Origin: Mucilaginibacter aquariorum
GTDB lineage: Bacteria > Bacteroidota > Bacteroidia > Sphingobacteriales > Sphingobacteriaceae
Assembly: GCF_024498135.1 (NCBI RefSeq)
Contig: NZ_JANHOH010000001.1
Span: 992,001-1,056,000, forward strand
Reading direction: 5' to 3'
DNA: 64,000 nucleotides
In this document: positions 1 to 9,051 of the stretch, in pieces
Layout of the letters: every line of letters starts with the position of its first letter
Position numbering within the stretch: the stretch's first letter is position 1
Notes under the pieces: model-generated
Told to the model about the DNA's origin: nothing
The model's database searches: none
What the model saw: only the letters and a program-made list of their open reading frames with translations
Program-made: the position numbers and the translations under genes

Positions 1-25
1 CCAAAACAATTCCTGCGGTTTCCGG

Positions 26-1663
26 CTAGAGTGTGAAGCCATGAAAATAGTCCGTGAAGGCTTCCTGATCTTTCAATTCCCGGTATTTAACCAGCGCCAT
101 AGGGTGAACTTTAACCGTGTTATTAATGACAAACTCGATACGCATCAGGCCAACACCATCATTGGGGTAAAAGGAGGAAGTAAATGCGCTGCTGGGATCG
201 CCAATGATGAGCATGACTTTGGTCTTTTGGGGCATTTCCACATGACTGAGGTTATGGATGCTCTCCTGCCATTCCAGTTCCCCTTGATATACGGTACCGG
301 TTTACCTCCTGTACAACTTACGGTAATTACCTGTCCGTCTTTGATTTTTTTTGTTGCCTCGGCGGCCCCTATAACCGCCGGGACGCCCAGTTCCCGGGCA
401 ACAATAGCAGCATGGCTGGTACGGCCGCCTGTATCCGTGATGATAGCCCCTGCTTTTTTAAGAATGGGATCCCAGTCAGGCGAGGTGCGTTCGGTCATCA
501 GTATTTCACCGGCCTTCAATTTTTCAGATTCTTTGGCTGACTTTAACAGTCTGGCTTTGCCCGATGCGATCTTATTGCTTACTGCTTCACCGGTAACCAT
601 AACGGTTCCTTTTTTAGTAAGTGTATATTCCTTTACCTGCGAAGGGTTCTTTCGGCTGTGTACGGTTTCGGGACGTGCCTGAACAACAAAAAGCTCCTTA
701 GTCTTGCCGTCTTTAGCCCACTCGAAGTCCATAGGTTTGCCGTAATGATCCTCGATGATAACTGCCCATTCCGCAATTTTGATGACCTCCTGATCACTTA
801 ATACATATTCGCTTCTTTTTTTATCCGGTGTATCCTGACTGATGACCGGCTTCTCACTTTGATTTTCTTTTGCATAAATCATCATCGTAGCTTTATCGCC
901 CAAGCTTTTCTGGATGATGGCTTTTTTTCCGTTTTTTAATGCCGGCTTGAAAATCAGGTACTCATCCGGCGATACATTGCCTTGCACAATATTTTCGCCC
1001 AAACCCCATGTTCCGGCTATATGCACCACGTTACGGAAACCCGATTCCGGTTCCAGAGTAAAGCCGATACCTGAACAGGCCCTGTCTGAACGGACCATTT
1101 TTTGAACGCCTACTGATAAAGCGATCTGATTGTGGTCAAAGTGATTATCCTCCCGGTACTTGATAGCCCTGTCGTTAAATAAAGAGGCATAACAGCGCTG
1201 CACCGCTTTTACCACTTCTTCCTGCCCCTTGATGTTTAAATAAGAATCATGCTGCCCGGCAAAGCTGGCCTCGGGCAGGTCTTCGGCTGTGGCGCTGCTG
1301 CGCACGGCTACGGTAAATGCCTGCTTACCAGACAAACTTTGATAGGCATCAATAATGTCATACTTCAAGTCATCTGGCATCCCCGGCTTTCATGATGAGC
1401 GCCCTTGCCTGCCGGCCCGTAGCTTTCAGGTTGGTAAAATCTTTTTTATCCAGGTGAGCCAACAGTTCCCTTAGCCGGTTCCTTAATTGATTCTCATCGA
1501 TGAAATGCCAGTAAGCACCGGCCGTGGTTGCGAAGCCATCCGGCACCCGGATTCCGTTTTTTTTCAGTTGGTTAAACATTTCACCCAGGGATGAATTTTT
1601 ACCGCCAACCTGCGCGCTATCCGCTTTACCAATATCTTTGAATGCCCGGGTATATGCTGCCAT
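26..1663 (-). pseudogene. ppsA: Phosphoenolpyruvate synthase, frameshifted and 3'-incomplete
   Basis: PEP synthase converts pyruvate, ATP and water to PEP, AMP and phosphate in gluconeogenesis. The N-terminal ATP-binding domain begins at the ATG at 1663 with KADSAQVGGKNSSLGEM and continues in another frame from about 1375 with VAVRSSATAEDLPEASFAGQ. The swivelling phosphohistidine site GGRTSHAAIVARELG is intact. The frame changes twice: near 1375 one extra G in a GGGG run, and near 305-310 one A too few, after which EMPQKTKVMLI and DGVGLMRIEF resume. An in-frame TAG at 28-26 follows a stretch after KYRELKDQEA that no longer resembles the family, so the PEP-binding C-terminus is missing or out of frame. 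The start lies 11 bp after the erythromycin-esterase gene, suggesting an operon. Indels in short homopolymers could be sequencing errors; the odd 3' end argues for real decay. Confidence 0.85.
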
Positions 1664-1674
1664 TATGTTTTGCC

Positions 1675-2985
1675 TTAAAAATTAAAAGGATAAGTTTCCG
1701 GCACCAGGTTGCCATCGGGTTTAATATGTAAAGAATGCAAAGCTGTGGTTTTATCGATGTACAGAAAAGCGTCATACCTGGAGCTAAGTATGGTAGGCAC
1801 ATAATTGCCGTATTTTTCGTGCAGCGGGTTATAAACAACGCCTATGGCCCGGTGTGGCATTACTTCATTGTATCGGTCATTATTGCCATCGAAAATAAGC
1901 AGGCGGTTTTCACCATATTTGCGGTGCATCCGTTCTTCCACGCTTCCCTCCCTTGCCGCAGGCACCGGCATCACTTCCATAGTGGCTCCCCATTGTTTAC
2001 CGGCGATCACCGTTCCGAGATAGGAGCCAAAACCGACCAGTACGGTTTCACTTTCGCCAAACTGCTCCCGAGCCAGCTGCCCGGTATTGAACATCCCGTG
2101 TCGTTTCATGTCGGTATAACGGGCATCGCCGATATGAGTATTATGTTCCCATACAATGGCTTTCGCGCCGGGACTATGGAATGTCATCAACCTCTGCAAT
2201 GTTTCCATCATGTGGGTATCACGCAGGTTCCAGGTGTTATCATTAAAGCCCACCATATTAGTGTAATATGCTTCGGCGTTGACGGCGACATGTGCATTCT
2301 GTTCGGTGTTCAGGGCCGCTTCAGGATCGTGATCATAAACCGGCGTTTTTTTCCTGATCTCAGCCAGCAGGTTAATAACCTCCTGCCGGCAGGAACTTTC
2401 CAGGCTGTATTGGGCCCGGGCATACTCCTGGCCATCTTCACCATAGGGCTCAAAACAGCGGATTGCCTGTTTGGCCAGTTCCGCCGCTTTCGGATCGTTG
2501 GCTTGCAGGTAATTAACCAATGCTTCCATCGATTCCCACAAACTGTATACATCCAGGCCGTAAAAACCCACGCGTTTGTTGGCAGCCTTCCCGGTATTGT
2601 AAACCTTCAGCCAGTTCATTAAGGCGTCCACTTCCCAGTTGGCCCACATCCAGGTTGGCCAGCGGCGGAAATTTTGCAGTAACTGATGGGATTTTTTATT
2701 CTGGTCGGCGTAGCACTTAATATAGCGGTTAAGCCGGTAACAATCCGGCCAGTCACCTTCCACCGCAATAAAACTAAAGCCTTTTTCTTCAATGAGCCGT
2801 TTGCTGATTGCCGTGCGCCAGGTATAATATTCATGAGTGCCATGGGAAGCTTCACCCAGCATCACGCAGCGGGCATCACCGATACGTTCCATCAGCGGAT
2901 CCAGATCTTCGGCGTTTTTCAGGGAATACGTCTTTTGTACAGGCGTTGTTAATGAGGCTATTTTTGAATTCTGTTCCGGGGTCAT
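1675..2985 (-). CDS. Erythromycin esterase family protein
   Basis: This cytoplasmic protein of about 436 residues belongs to the erythromycin esterase (EreA/EreB-like) superfamily. The family hydrolyses macrolide lactone rings in characterised members, but most Bacteroidota homologues have no proven substrate. Recognisable motifs are MLGEASHGTHEYYTWR near the N-terminus, AVEGDWPDCYRLNRY, and WEHNTHIGDARYTDM, which carry the conserved His and Glu residues of the family. The ATG at 2985 (MTPEQNSKI) is chosen over an upstream TTG at 3042 because homology starts after it and the upstream residues look like untranslated sequence. It is followed 11 bp later by the PEP synthase gene, so the two are probably cotranscribed. 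Actual macrolide resistance is not supported by sequence alone. Confidence 0.85.
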   Translation of the reverse strand: MTPEQNSKIASLTTPVQKTYSLKNAEDLDPLMERIGDARCVMLGEASHGTHEYYTWRTAISKRLIEEKGFSFIAVEGDWPDCYRLNRYIKCYADQNKKSHQLLQNFRRWPTWMWANWEVDALMNWLKVYNTGKAANKRVGFYGLDVYSLWESMEALVNYLQANDPKAAELAKQAIRCFEPYGEDGQEYARAQYSLESSCRQEVINLLAEIRKKTPVYDHDPEAALNTEQNAHVAVNAEAYYTNMVGFNDNTWNLRDTHMMETLQRLMTFHSPGAKAIVWEHNTHIGDARYTDMKRHGMFNTGQLAREQFGESETVLVGFGSYLGTVIAGKQWGATMEVMPVPAAREGSVEERMHRKYGENRLLIFDGNNDRYNEVMPHRAIGVVYNPLHEKYGNYVPTILSSRYDAFLYIDKTTALHSLHIKPDGNLVPETYPFNF

Positions 2986-3371
2986 ATTTACAGAATTAAA
3001 AGATGAATAAAAATGATACACGGGGCTGAATTTTAGCACCAATGTCCCCTATGCCATCTGTAGGTACGGCCGGCATGTTTTCATGAGCCGAGTATATAAG
3101 TGCGTCCGGGTCCTGGCCTTTTTCAGTAACCGCGCGTGTAAACATACCTTCCGCCGCTCCTGGTCCAGTCCCCAGACGGCACCGTCATAGGAGGCAACTG
3201 GTAAGCACCCAAACATTACCACTTATATGGCAAAAAACAACAAAAATTAACTACAGTTTTAATTATTTTTGTTAATATTATATTTATCTACAAGTCAAAC
3301 AGATAAAAAACGAAATGTCCGGGAGAATGATCGCTATAAGAAAACAGCCTGCTTTTCCGGCAATTTCTTTT
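2986..3371. other. Intergenic region with possible coding scrap
   Basis: The stretch between the esterase and DoxX genes holds no intact gene. On the minus strand around 3020-3170 one frame stays open and reads MFTRAVTEKGQDPDALIYSA, but it lacks a convincing start and its end overlaps the esterase leader. It may be a decayed gene end. The part nearest 3240-3300 is very AT-rich and probably carries promoter sequence for the minus-strand esterase operon. Confidence 0.35.
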
Positions 3372-3731
3372 CTAAAACCTGTACCATGCAATTAGCAGGC
3401 AAAGAACGAACAGGACACCGTTGGTAAAAACATTTTTCGGCTCTTTCCTGATCAGGTGTATCCGTACCGCCAATAGCATGATAATCGCAAAACCGATAGC
3501 GGTTAACGGCGTGATTACAGGGAGAGTATTTAAAAACCCCGGCAAAATTAGTCCAAATGCCCCGAGGATCTCAATGATGCCAATAAATTTTATCTCGGCA
3601 GCAGGCAATCCTTCCACGCCGGTTTGACCGACGGCAACAAGATGCCGCTCGGAATAGATACTTTTGTTGATGCCTGAATACAGGAATGTTAAGGCAACCA
3701 GTGATTGGATGATCCAAAATATGATATTCAT
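3372..3731 (-). CDS. DoxX-like small membrane protein
   Basis: The 119-residue product has four hydrophobic segments, the typical topology of the DoxX-like family: one near residues 5-20, then around 45-65, 70-88 and 100-117. The first loop contains YSGINKSIYSE, and a GIIEILGAFGLILPG segment matches the family's second helix. DoxX-like proteins sit in the inner membrane; proposed roles involve redox or quinone-linked oxidative stress functions, but most are uncharacterised. It stands alone, with AT-rich spacers on both sides, and no partner gene indicates its job. Confidence 0.8.
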   Translation of the reverse strand: MNIIFWIIQSLVALTFLYSGINKSIYSERHLVAVGQTGVEGLPAAEIKFIGIIEILGAFGLILPGFLNTLPVITPLTAIGFAIIMLLAVRIHLIRKEPKNVFTNGVLFVLCLLIAWYRF

Positions 3732-3960
3732 GTCGCTTAATTTTAGTATAATTTATATACCAGGCTATTTCAATTCCACTGTTTAAGTATCAAATAAATT
3801 ATCAAACATTGGGCCAAAGGGAGCTGGATCTTCAGATAATTATTAAGCATTTGCAGCTATCGTCAATGAAATTAACAATGCAGTTTATTTGCCGGTCACA
3901 AGCATTGTCTGATCCTATGGCAATTTATTTAACGCAGTTATCGTTTGTTAACCAACTGAT
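3732..3960. other. Intergenic region, no gene seen
   Basis: AT-rich spacer of about 230 bp between the DoxX gene start and the MocR gene stop, both on the minus strand. It should contain the DoxX promoter. No clear hairpin terminator or open frame was recognised. Confidence 0.4.
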
Positions 3961-5445
3961 TTAGTCGGGTCCGCTGAGTATCCGTTTTAATACAAGAACA
4001 GCCTTTTCCATTTCTGCAGTAGAGAACCCCGAGAAGCCCAATATCAAGCCGTTCCTACCTTTGGATTGAAGACTATAGCGCTCAAGGCTATTAAGGATGA
4101 CCCCATGTTCTAAAGCCTTATCGGCGATGAAACTGGCATCTGCTCCAGCCGGAAGCCAGGCAAGAAAATGCATGCCCGTTTTAACAGGTACCGGTTCCAG
4201 CTTACCCTTCAGATGCTGATGAATGAGTTTTACGAGATCATCCTGCGCATTTTTATATAAAAGCCGCATCTTTCTGATGTGACGGCTAAAATATCCTTCC
4301 CGGATAAATTCGCTAACAACTGCCTGAGTTATAATGTTAGTTTGACCGTCGATCACAGATTTACCAATAGCGAACTGCCTGGCCATAGCCTTACTGGGAA
4401 ATACCATATAGCCTAAACGCAGCGCAGGCAGCAAAACCTTACTGAACGTTCCCAGGTAAATAACATTTCCGCCGGTGTCCAGACCCTGCAATGCCGGAAC
4501 CGGCCTGTTGTTGTAACTGAATTCACTGTCATAATCGTCCTCAATGATCCACAATTTATTGTTCCTGGCCCAGTTCAAAAGCCTGATACGCTTATCAAGC
4601 GTCATCGTACAACCTGTTGGAAACTGATGTGAGGGCGATACATAGGCAAGTTTAGCATCAGGATAATTCCGGATGGCGAAATCAATATCTAGACCATCAG
4701 CAGTAATCGGGACTGGGCATATTTGCCCTCCGAAACGCTTCATCGCCGATACCGCTCCCGGATACCCGGGGTCTTCCATCCAGCAAAGATCTCCATCTCG
4801 GATGACCATTTCGGCCGCCAGATGCAGTGCTTGCCTCGAACTATTTACGATCACTATATTTTCCGGATCACATACTATCGATCTGGAGATCCTCAAGTGG
4901 TCAGCCAAAACCTTCCTCAACGGCTGATAGCCTTGTGCATCATCATAGCCCAGGTGCAGCGATCTGATATTTCGATGCACACTCGCACTTATGCGTGCCC
5001 AGGTATCAAAAGGGAATTCGGCAACCGAGGGCACCGACTGTTGAAATGGGATCATTGGCTCTAACGCGCTTATATGTCCTTCAAAAGCACTATTAAGGCC
5101 GCCTGGGAACAAAACAGGTGAGGCTTCATTTTTAATAAAGGGAGACTTACGGCGACCATTATCCGATATATGGAAAACACTCCTGCTGATGAACGTGCCT
5201 GCCCCTGTCTTTGATTCTAAAAAACCTTCCATCCGCAACTGATCGAAAACCTGCAATACCGTATTTCTGGATACTTTAAATTCTAAGCTCATCTCGCGTG
5301 ATGAGGGAAGCCTGTCTCCGGGCATCAGCAAGCCACTATAAACGCCGTTTTTTAATTGTTCATACAACTGCCCGTGGATTGTCTTACCTATATTCTTATG
5401 AATATTAATAAACGTCATCAGGATCTGAGGGGTCACTTTTCCCAT
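3961..5445 (-). CDS. MocR/PdxR-type transcriptional regulator (GntR HTH fused to aminotransferase)
   Basis: The 494-residue protein combines an N-terminal GntR-type winged helix (residues about 15-85, with GDRLPSSREMSLEFKVSRNT and FLESKTGAGTFIS) with a C-terminal fold-type I aminotransferase domain (about 115-490). The PLP-binding lysine lies in GTFSKVLLPALRLGY, and the aspartate that contacts the pyridine nitrogen lies in IIEDDYDSEFSYNNRP. MocR proteins use PLP or PLP-amino-acid adducts as effectors, commonly controlling vitamin B6, GABA or taurine genes; the target cannot be read from sequence. It is divergent from the secreted protein gene at 5516, with a 70-bp spacer that carries repeated TGGCTC half-sites, so autoregulation and control of the neighbour are likely. 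Confidence 0.92.
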   Translation of the reverse strand: MGKVTPQILMTFINIHKNIGKTIHGQLYEQLKNGVYSGLLMPGDRLPSSREMSLEFKVSRNTVLQVFDQLRMEGFLESKTGAGTFISRSVFHISDNGRRKSPFIKNEASPVLFPGGLNSAFEGHISALEPMIPFQQSVPSVAEFPFDTWARISASVHRNIRSLHLGYDDAQGYQPLRKVLADHLRISRSIVCDPENIVIVNSSRQALHLAAEMVIRDGDLCWMEDPGYPGAVSAMKRFGGQICPVPITADGLDIDFAIRNYPDAKLAYVSPSHQFPTGCTMTLDKRIRLLNWARNNKLWIIEDDYDSEFSYNNRPVPALQGLDTGGNVIYLGTFSKVLLPALRLGYMVFPSKAMARQFAIGKSVIDGQTNIITQAVVSEFIREGYFSRHIRKMRLLYKNAQDDLVKLIHQHLKGKLEPVPVKTGMHFLAWLPAGADASFIADKALEHGVILNSLERYSLQSKGRNGLILGFSGFSTAEMEKAVLVLKRILSGPD

Positions 5446-5496
5446 AAAATTGGCTCCAAAAAATATATTAAAATGGCTCTTTTATAAGGGCCAATT
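5446..5496. promoter_or_regulatory. Candidate MocR operator
   Basis: TGGCTC occurs at 5451-5456 and 5474-5479 as a direct repeat spaced 23 bp start to start, each preceded by an A-rich tract (AAAATTGGCTC, AAAATGGCTC). A third, inverted element GGGCCAATT lies at 5488-5496. MocR regulators typically bind direct repeats about two helical turns apart, some with a third inverted site, and this element fills the spacer between the MocR gene and its divergent neighbour. The function is inferred. Confidence 0.55.
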
Positions 5497-5515
5497 TACT
5501 TCTAATTTTAAACGT

Positions 5516-6091
5516 ATGAAACAGACCAACAAACTGATTTTATTAGCGGCGATTTGTGTAATAATAATTGGCACCTTCCCGGCGCATGCTCAACAAAAGG
5601 ATAATACCCAGGTATCTGTTCAGCGTGATGGCAGTCACGATTTTGATTTCGAGATAGGTACCTGGAAGACAGAATTAAAACGCCTGCAGCATCCTTTGAC
5701 AGGATCATCATCGTGGGTAGAATACAGCGGCACCACCGTAGTAAGTAAAGTTTGGAATGGCCGTGCTAACCTTGTCGAGCTCGATGTAACCGGCCCCTCA
5801 GGACATATTGAAGCATTAAGCCTGCGCCTATACAACAAAGAAGCGCGTCAATGGAGTCTTAATTTTTCCGGAATCGGCAGCGGGGTCATGAGCCAGCCGA
5901 CAATTGGGCAATTCGAAAACGGTCGGGGAGAATTCTATGATCAGGAAACCTATAATGGCAGGGCAATCCTCGTCAGGTTTGTGATCTCGGATATTAAAGC
6001 CAACTCTTGTCACTTTGAACAATCCTTTTCGGCCGATGGCGGCAAAACCTGGGAGGTGAACTGGGTGGCGACAGATACCAGAATAAAATAG
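5516..6091 (+). CDS. Secreted lipocalin-like (DUF1579-like) hypothetical protein
   Basis: The product has an N-terminal signal peptide (MKQTNKLILLAAICVIIIG followed by TFPAHAQQ) and then a beta-rich domain beginning HDFDFEIGTWKT, with VVSKVWNGRANLVELDV and EFYDQETYNGRAILVR. These motifs resemble a lipocalin-like family of about 180 residues that is annotated as hypothetical or DUF1579-like in Bacteroidota and Proteobacteria. The ATG at 5516 is chosen because it opens the signal peptide; an upstream in-frame start near 5450 would lie inside the MocR operator. It is divergent from the MocR regulator and probably controlled by it. The exported location is clear, the function unknown. Confidence 0.8.
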   Translation: MKQTNKLILLAAICVIIIGTFPAHAQQKDNTQVSVQRDGSHDFDFEIGTWKTELKRLQHPLTGSSSWVEYSGTTVVSKVWNGRANLVELDVTGPSGHIEALSLRLYNKEARQWSLNFSGIGSGVMSQPTIGQFENGRGEFYDQETYNGRAILVRFVISDIKANSCHFEQSFSADGGKTWEVNWVATDTRIK

Positions 6092-6202
6092 CAGGCAGCT
6101 TATAAAATAAAACGTCTATTAACCGGATTGGCCAGCGCTGCTTTGACGGGTTATCAGCGCTATAGCGATCGCCACAGCCGCACCTGAGGTCTCAACGGAC
6201 AT

Positions 6203-7687
6203 TTAAAACTGGAAATAAATAAATGATTTACTGGTGCCCTGACTTAAAATGATCAGGATCAATAATACGGCCCATACTATACCCAATAACCACCATGGCA
6301 GTTTTGAAGCCGTCTTCAAAACTGTTGTATCACGCATAAACCAATGAGAAGCAAGCATGAGCGTAATAACAACTCCTACCTGCAATATAGCTGCTGTAGT
6401 AAGTAAAGGCGGGCCTGATGGCAGGGCCTGGCCCGCCATGGATCGCAGCAAGCGCCATGCCGCCGAGAACGTTGCCGAACGGAAAAACACCCAGGTGATA
6501 CAGATCAGCAAAAATGTAAATAAAGCGTATAAAAATCCGCCGTTACCCCGGGCGGGTAATGTTGGGGCCAAAGATGCCTGGACTACAACCGGCACCGGGA
6601 TGTTGCTGTCTGGCATGCGTGGTGTTTTTTCGCGGCTATCGCTCAGCGCTTTTTCTATCCATAAATAAATGCCATGCAGGCCACCCCAGGCAACAAATGT
6701 CCAGTTGGCGCCGTGCCATAAGCCGCCAATCAACATCGTGATCATCACATTTACATAGGTCTTGAACTTGCCTTCGCGGTTGCCGCCTAATGGGATATAG
6801 AGATAATCGCGCAGCCAGGAAGACAGGGTGATATGCCATCTTCGCCAAAAGTCTGAAAAACCGATAGCCGCATAGGGGTATAAAAAGTTTTGCGGCAATA
6901 CAAAGCCGAGACAAAGGGCAACGCCTATAGCCGCTGTAGAATACCCGGCAAAGTCAAAAAATATTTGCCCCGAAAAGGCAAGTACCCCCATCCAGGCGTC
7001 AAGCATCCCCAGGTTGCCGGGTGAACCGAAAATAGTGTCAGACGTTGCCGCAAGGAGCGTATCGGCACATACTACTTTCATAAATAAGCCCAGTGTCAAC
7101 AACAATAAACCGTTCAGCAATTGTTGCCCGGTAGCCTTATGAGGTGTTTCAAATTGTGGCACCAGTTGTGGCGGCCGCACGATAGGGCCGGCAACAAGAT
7201 GCGGAAAAAACGTAACAAACAATGAGAAATCAAGTAGTGAAGCAACCGGCTTACTTTTCTTTTTATACATGTCTATCGTATAGCAAAGCGTAGTAAACGT
7301 ATAAAAAGATATTCCGGCGGGTAATATGATATTCGGTTTTGCAGGGTGATAATCTATCCCTACGGCATTACTAAGAATCACAAAATTCTCTAATATAAAG
7401 CCGCCATATTTAAAAAAACATAACATCCCCAGGTTACCTATTAAACTTATTACCAAAAGCATATGGCGCTTACTTTTATTTGGCTGGGTATATAAGGCCC
7501 GGCCCACGAAAAAATCAACCACGGTAGATAGCCATAGCAGCAGGATAAATGGCGGGTTCCATGCCGCATAAAAAATATAACTGGCTATCAGCAGGTTAAT
7601 TTTCTTAGCCTTCCACGAGATGGGTAGGTTATGCAAGACGAGTATGATGGCAAAAAATGCAATAAACGTATAGGAATTAAAAACCAT
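6203..7687 (-). CDS. MBOAT family membrane O-acyltransferase (AlgI-like)
   Basis: The 494-residue polytopic inner-membrane protein belongs to the membrane-bound O-acyltransferase family and resembles AlgI, which passes acetyl groups across the membrane for polysaccharide acetylation. The diagnostic core is present: GFSDFWRRWHITLSSWLRDY, followed by IPLGGNREGK and GGLWHGANWTFVAWG, in which the histidine is the invariant catalytic residue. About ten to twelve hydrophobic segments are visible. It is followed upstream on the same strand by an SGNH-like protein gene (52 bp gap), the usual partner that transfers the acetyl group to the polymer outside the membrane. No polymer synthase is adjacent, so the acceptor (exopolysaccharide, cellulose or cell wall) is undetermined. 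Confidence 0.92.
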   Translation of the reverse strand: MVFNSYTFIAFFAIILVLHNLPISWKAKKINLLIASYIFYAAWNPPFILLLWLSTVVDFFVGRALYTQPNKSKRHMLLVISLIGNLGMLCFFKYGGFILENFVILSNAVGIDYHPAKPNIILPAGISFYTFTTLCYTIDMYKKKSKPVASLLDFSLFVTFFPHLVAGPIVRPPQLVPQFETPHKATGQQLLNGLLLLTLGLFMKVVCADTLLAATSDTIFGSPGNLGMLDAWMGVLAFSGQIFFDFAGYSTAAIGVALCLGFVLPQNFLYPYAAIGFSDFWRRWHITLSSWLRDYLYIPLGGNREGKFKTYVNVMITMLIGGLWHGANWTFVAWGGLHGIYLWIEKALSDSREKTPRMPDSNIPVPVVVQASLAPTLPARGNGGFLYALFTFLLICITWVFFRSATFSAAWRLLRSMAGQALPSGPPLLTTAAILQVGVVITLMLASHWFMRDTTVLKTASKLPWWLLGIVWAVLLILIILSQGTSKSFIYFQF

Positions 7688-7739
7688 GGCGTGAACATTT
7701 AAGGTTGATCAAAGTCTTTTCCGTGTATTAACAGTACTG

Positions 7740-8762
7740 TTATAGCCCCCAGGTCCTGTTTCGTTTTAAAACAGCCACCAAATTATTCGTGTATATTATG
7801 GCATCTGCAGGCGATAAATGTGAGAATTCCGGACAGGTAAGCGATGCCATCCCGGGATAGTCAGCATAATAAATACCTTTGCAGCCGGTTTCTTTTAGCA
7901 ATCTGTCCCAATAGGCCTCCCGTGGATACATGTGGTGTTCTGCCTGGAGAAAGAAACCGCTCGAAGGTGTTCTTGTGAAGATCACATCCCCTCCCCGTGC
8001 TTTAATCCGGGCTACGTCGCGGGTTACCGATTGCATAACCTTGTCGAGCGCTTTGCCGCTCATGGGCGGAGTAGGATCATTTCTCAATAACCCCCAGATG
8101 GCTTTTACCTGATTCTGCTTATTGGTGTCGGCAACAAAATCAGCACTCATTTTACTCTGCCTGTTAAAAAGGGTGACACCGAACCCGATCGGAAAATCAA
8201 GAAAAGGATATACCATTGGCCTGTTCGGTATATGCATTTCGCCGATCAGGGCATTAAGGGCACAATTGCGTTCGTTTAAAAACGCCAGGCGGCTCTCAAT
8301 CGGTTTGTTGATATCGAAACTTACTTTTTGAGCGGGTGTACGTCCTTTATAATAAGCGATTCCTGCATCTGGCGAGGCATTGCCGCGGTTACTGAAAAAC
8401 AACACTTCAGTTACATCGACAACCAGTTTTCCTTTAAAATTTGGATCATCCGCTAAATTGGTGAGCATGTGCCTTGGCGATGAAGCTACCATGGATAACT
8501 GGATAGCGCGGGTGTTAGTTTGCTGCTCCCAAGTGGTAATATCAAGATCGTATTTGATACGGGAAGAGCCGATAAAAACTACTGCCTTATCTGCAGGCTC
8601 GTAAACCTGGCCACGGGTATATGCCCATAATTCAGGTCCGTCATCGTAATCGGCTTCCACGCCTTTATGCCGCAGATATAATTCCCATGAAATAACAAAC
8701 GCTAAAACCAGCAGCAAGGCTAGTACGGCTGATTTTACAGATAATTGTGTTTTCATTAACAA
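7740..8762 (-). CDS. SGNH-like periplasmic protein, probable acyl-transfer partner of MBOAT
   Basis: The 340-residue protein has one N-terminal membrane anchor (residues about 12-28, AVLALLLVLAFVISWELYL) and an exported domain. The segment KAVVFIGSSRIKYDLD matches the GxS block of SGNH/AlgX-AlgJ-like proteins, and SHLSPADAIIYTNNL near the C-terminus supplies a candidate catalytic histidine. Family members act with MBOAT proteins to acetylate polysaccharides in the periplasm. The gene is directly upstream of the MBOAT gene with a 52-bp gap, so the two most likely form an operon. Assignment to the SGNH fold rests on these motifs and context, not on strong overall similarity. Confidence 0.7.
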   Translation of the reverse strand: MLMKTQLSVKSAVLALLLVLAFVISWELYLRHKGVEADYDDGPELWAYTRGQVYEPADKAVVFIGSSRIKYDLDITTWEQQTNTRAIQLSMVASSPRHMLTNLADDPNFKGKLVVDVTEVLFFSNRGNASPDAGIAYYKGRTPAQKVSFDINKPIESRLAFLNERNCALNALIGEMHIPNRPMVYPFLDFPIGFGVTLFNRQSKMSADFVADTNKQNQVKAIWGLLRNDPTPPMSGKALDKVMQSVTRDVARIKARGGDVIFTRTPSSGFFLQAEHHMYPREAYWDRLLKETGCKGIYYADYPGMASLTCPEFSHLSPADAIIYTNNLVAVLKRNRTWGL

Positions 8763-9051
8763 AAAAATAAAAGTTCGGGTAAAACGTGAAATTCTATTAT
8801 ATGCTTTGGTAAGGGTAAAGATGATAGAAGTATCGGGATACCTGACCGCACTGCTTAAAAACCCATATAATTAACTTACAGTGAAGACAATAGCTCGAAA
8901 ATAAGTAAAACCAGGGCGAAAAAAAATAGCTATTGATAGCCATTCTTACAGGAGAGTGTTGGCGCTCCTTAGGGCACCCTCCCATTACATTTTTGGTACT
9001 GCCGATGGATTAGATGATTTAATTGTTAAAGGTTAACGATTAATCTTTTCC
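8763..9051. other. Intergenic region, no gene seen
   Basis: About 290 bp between two minus-strand operons. It presumably holds the promoter of the SGNH/MBOAT operon and the end of the threonine dehydrogenase transcript. An open frame at 8797-8985 on the minus strand has no recognisable content and was not called. Confidence 0.4.

Noticed and set aside
1675..2985. Macrolide resistance gene
   Set aside because: The family assignment is good, but most chromosomal homologues have no shown macrolide activity, so resistance is not claimed.
5450..5515. Upstream start for the lipocalin-like protein
   Set aside because: It would place the coding region across the candidate operator and in front of a complete signal peptide that starts at 5516.
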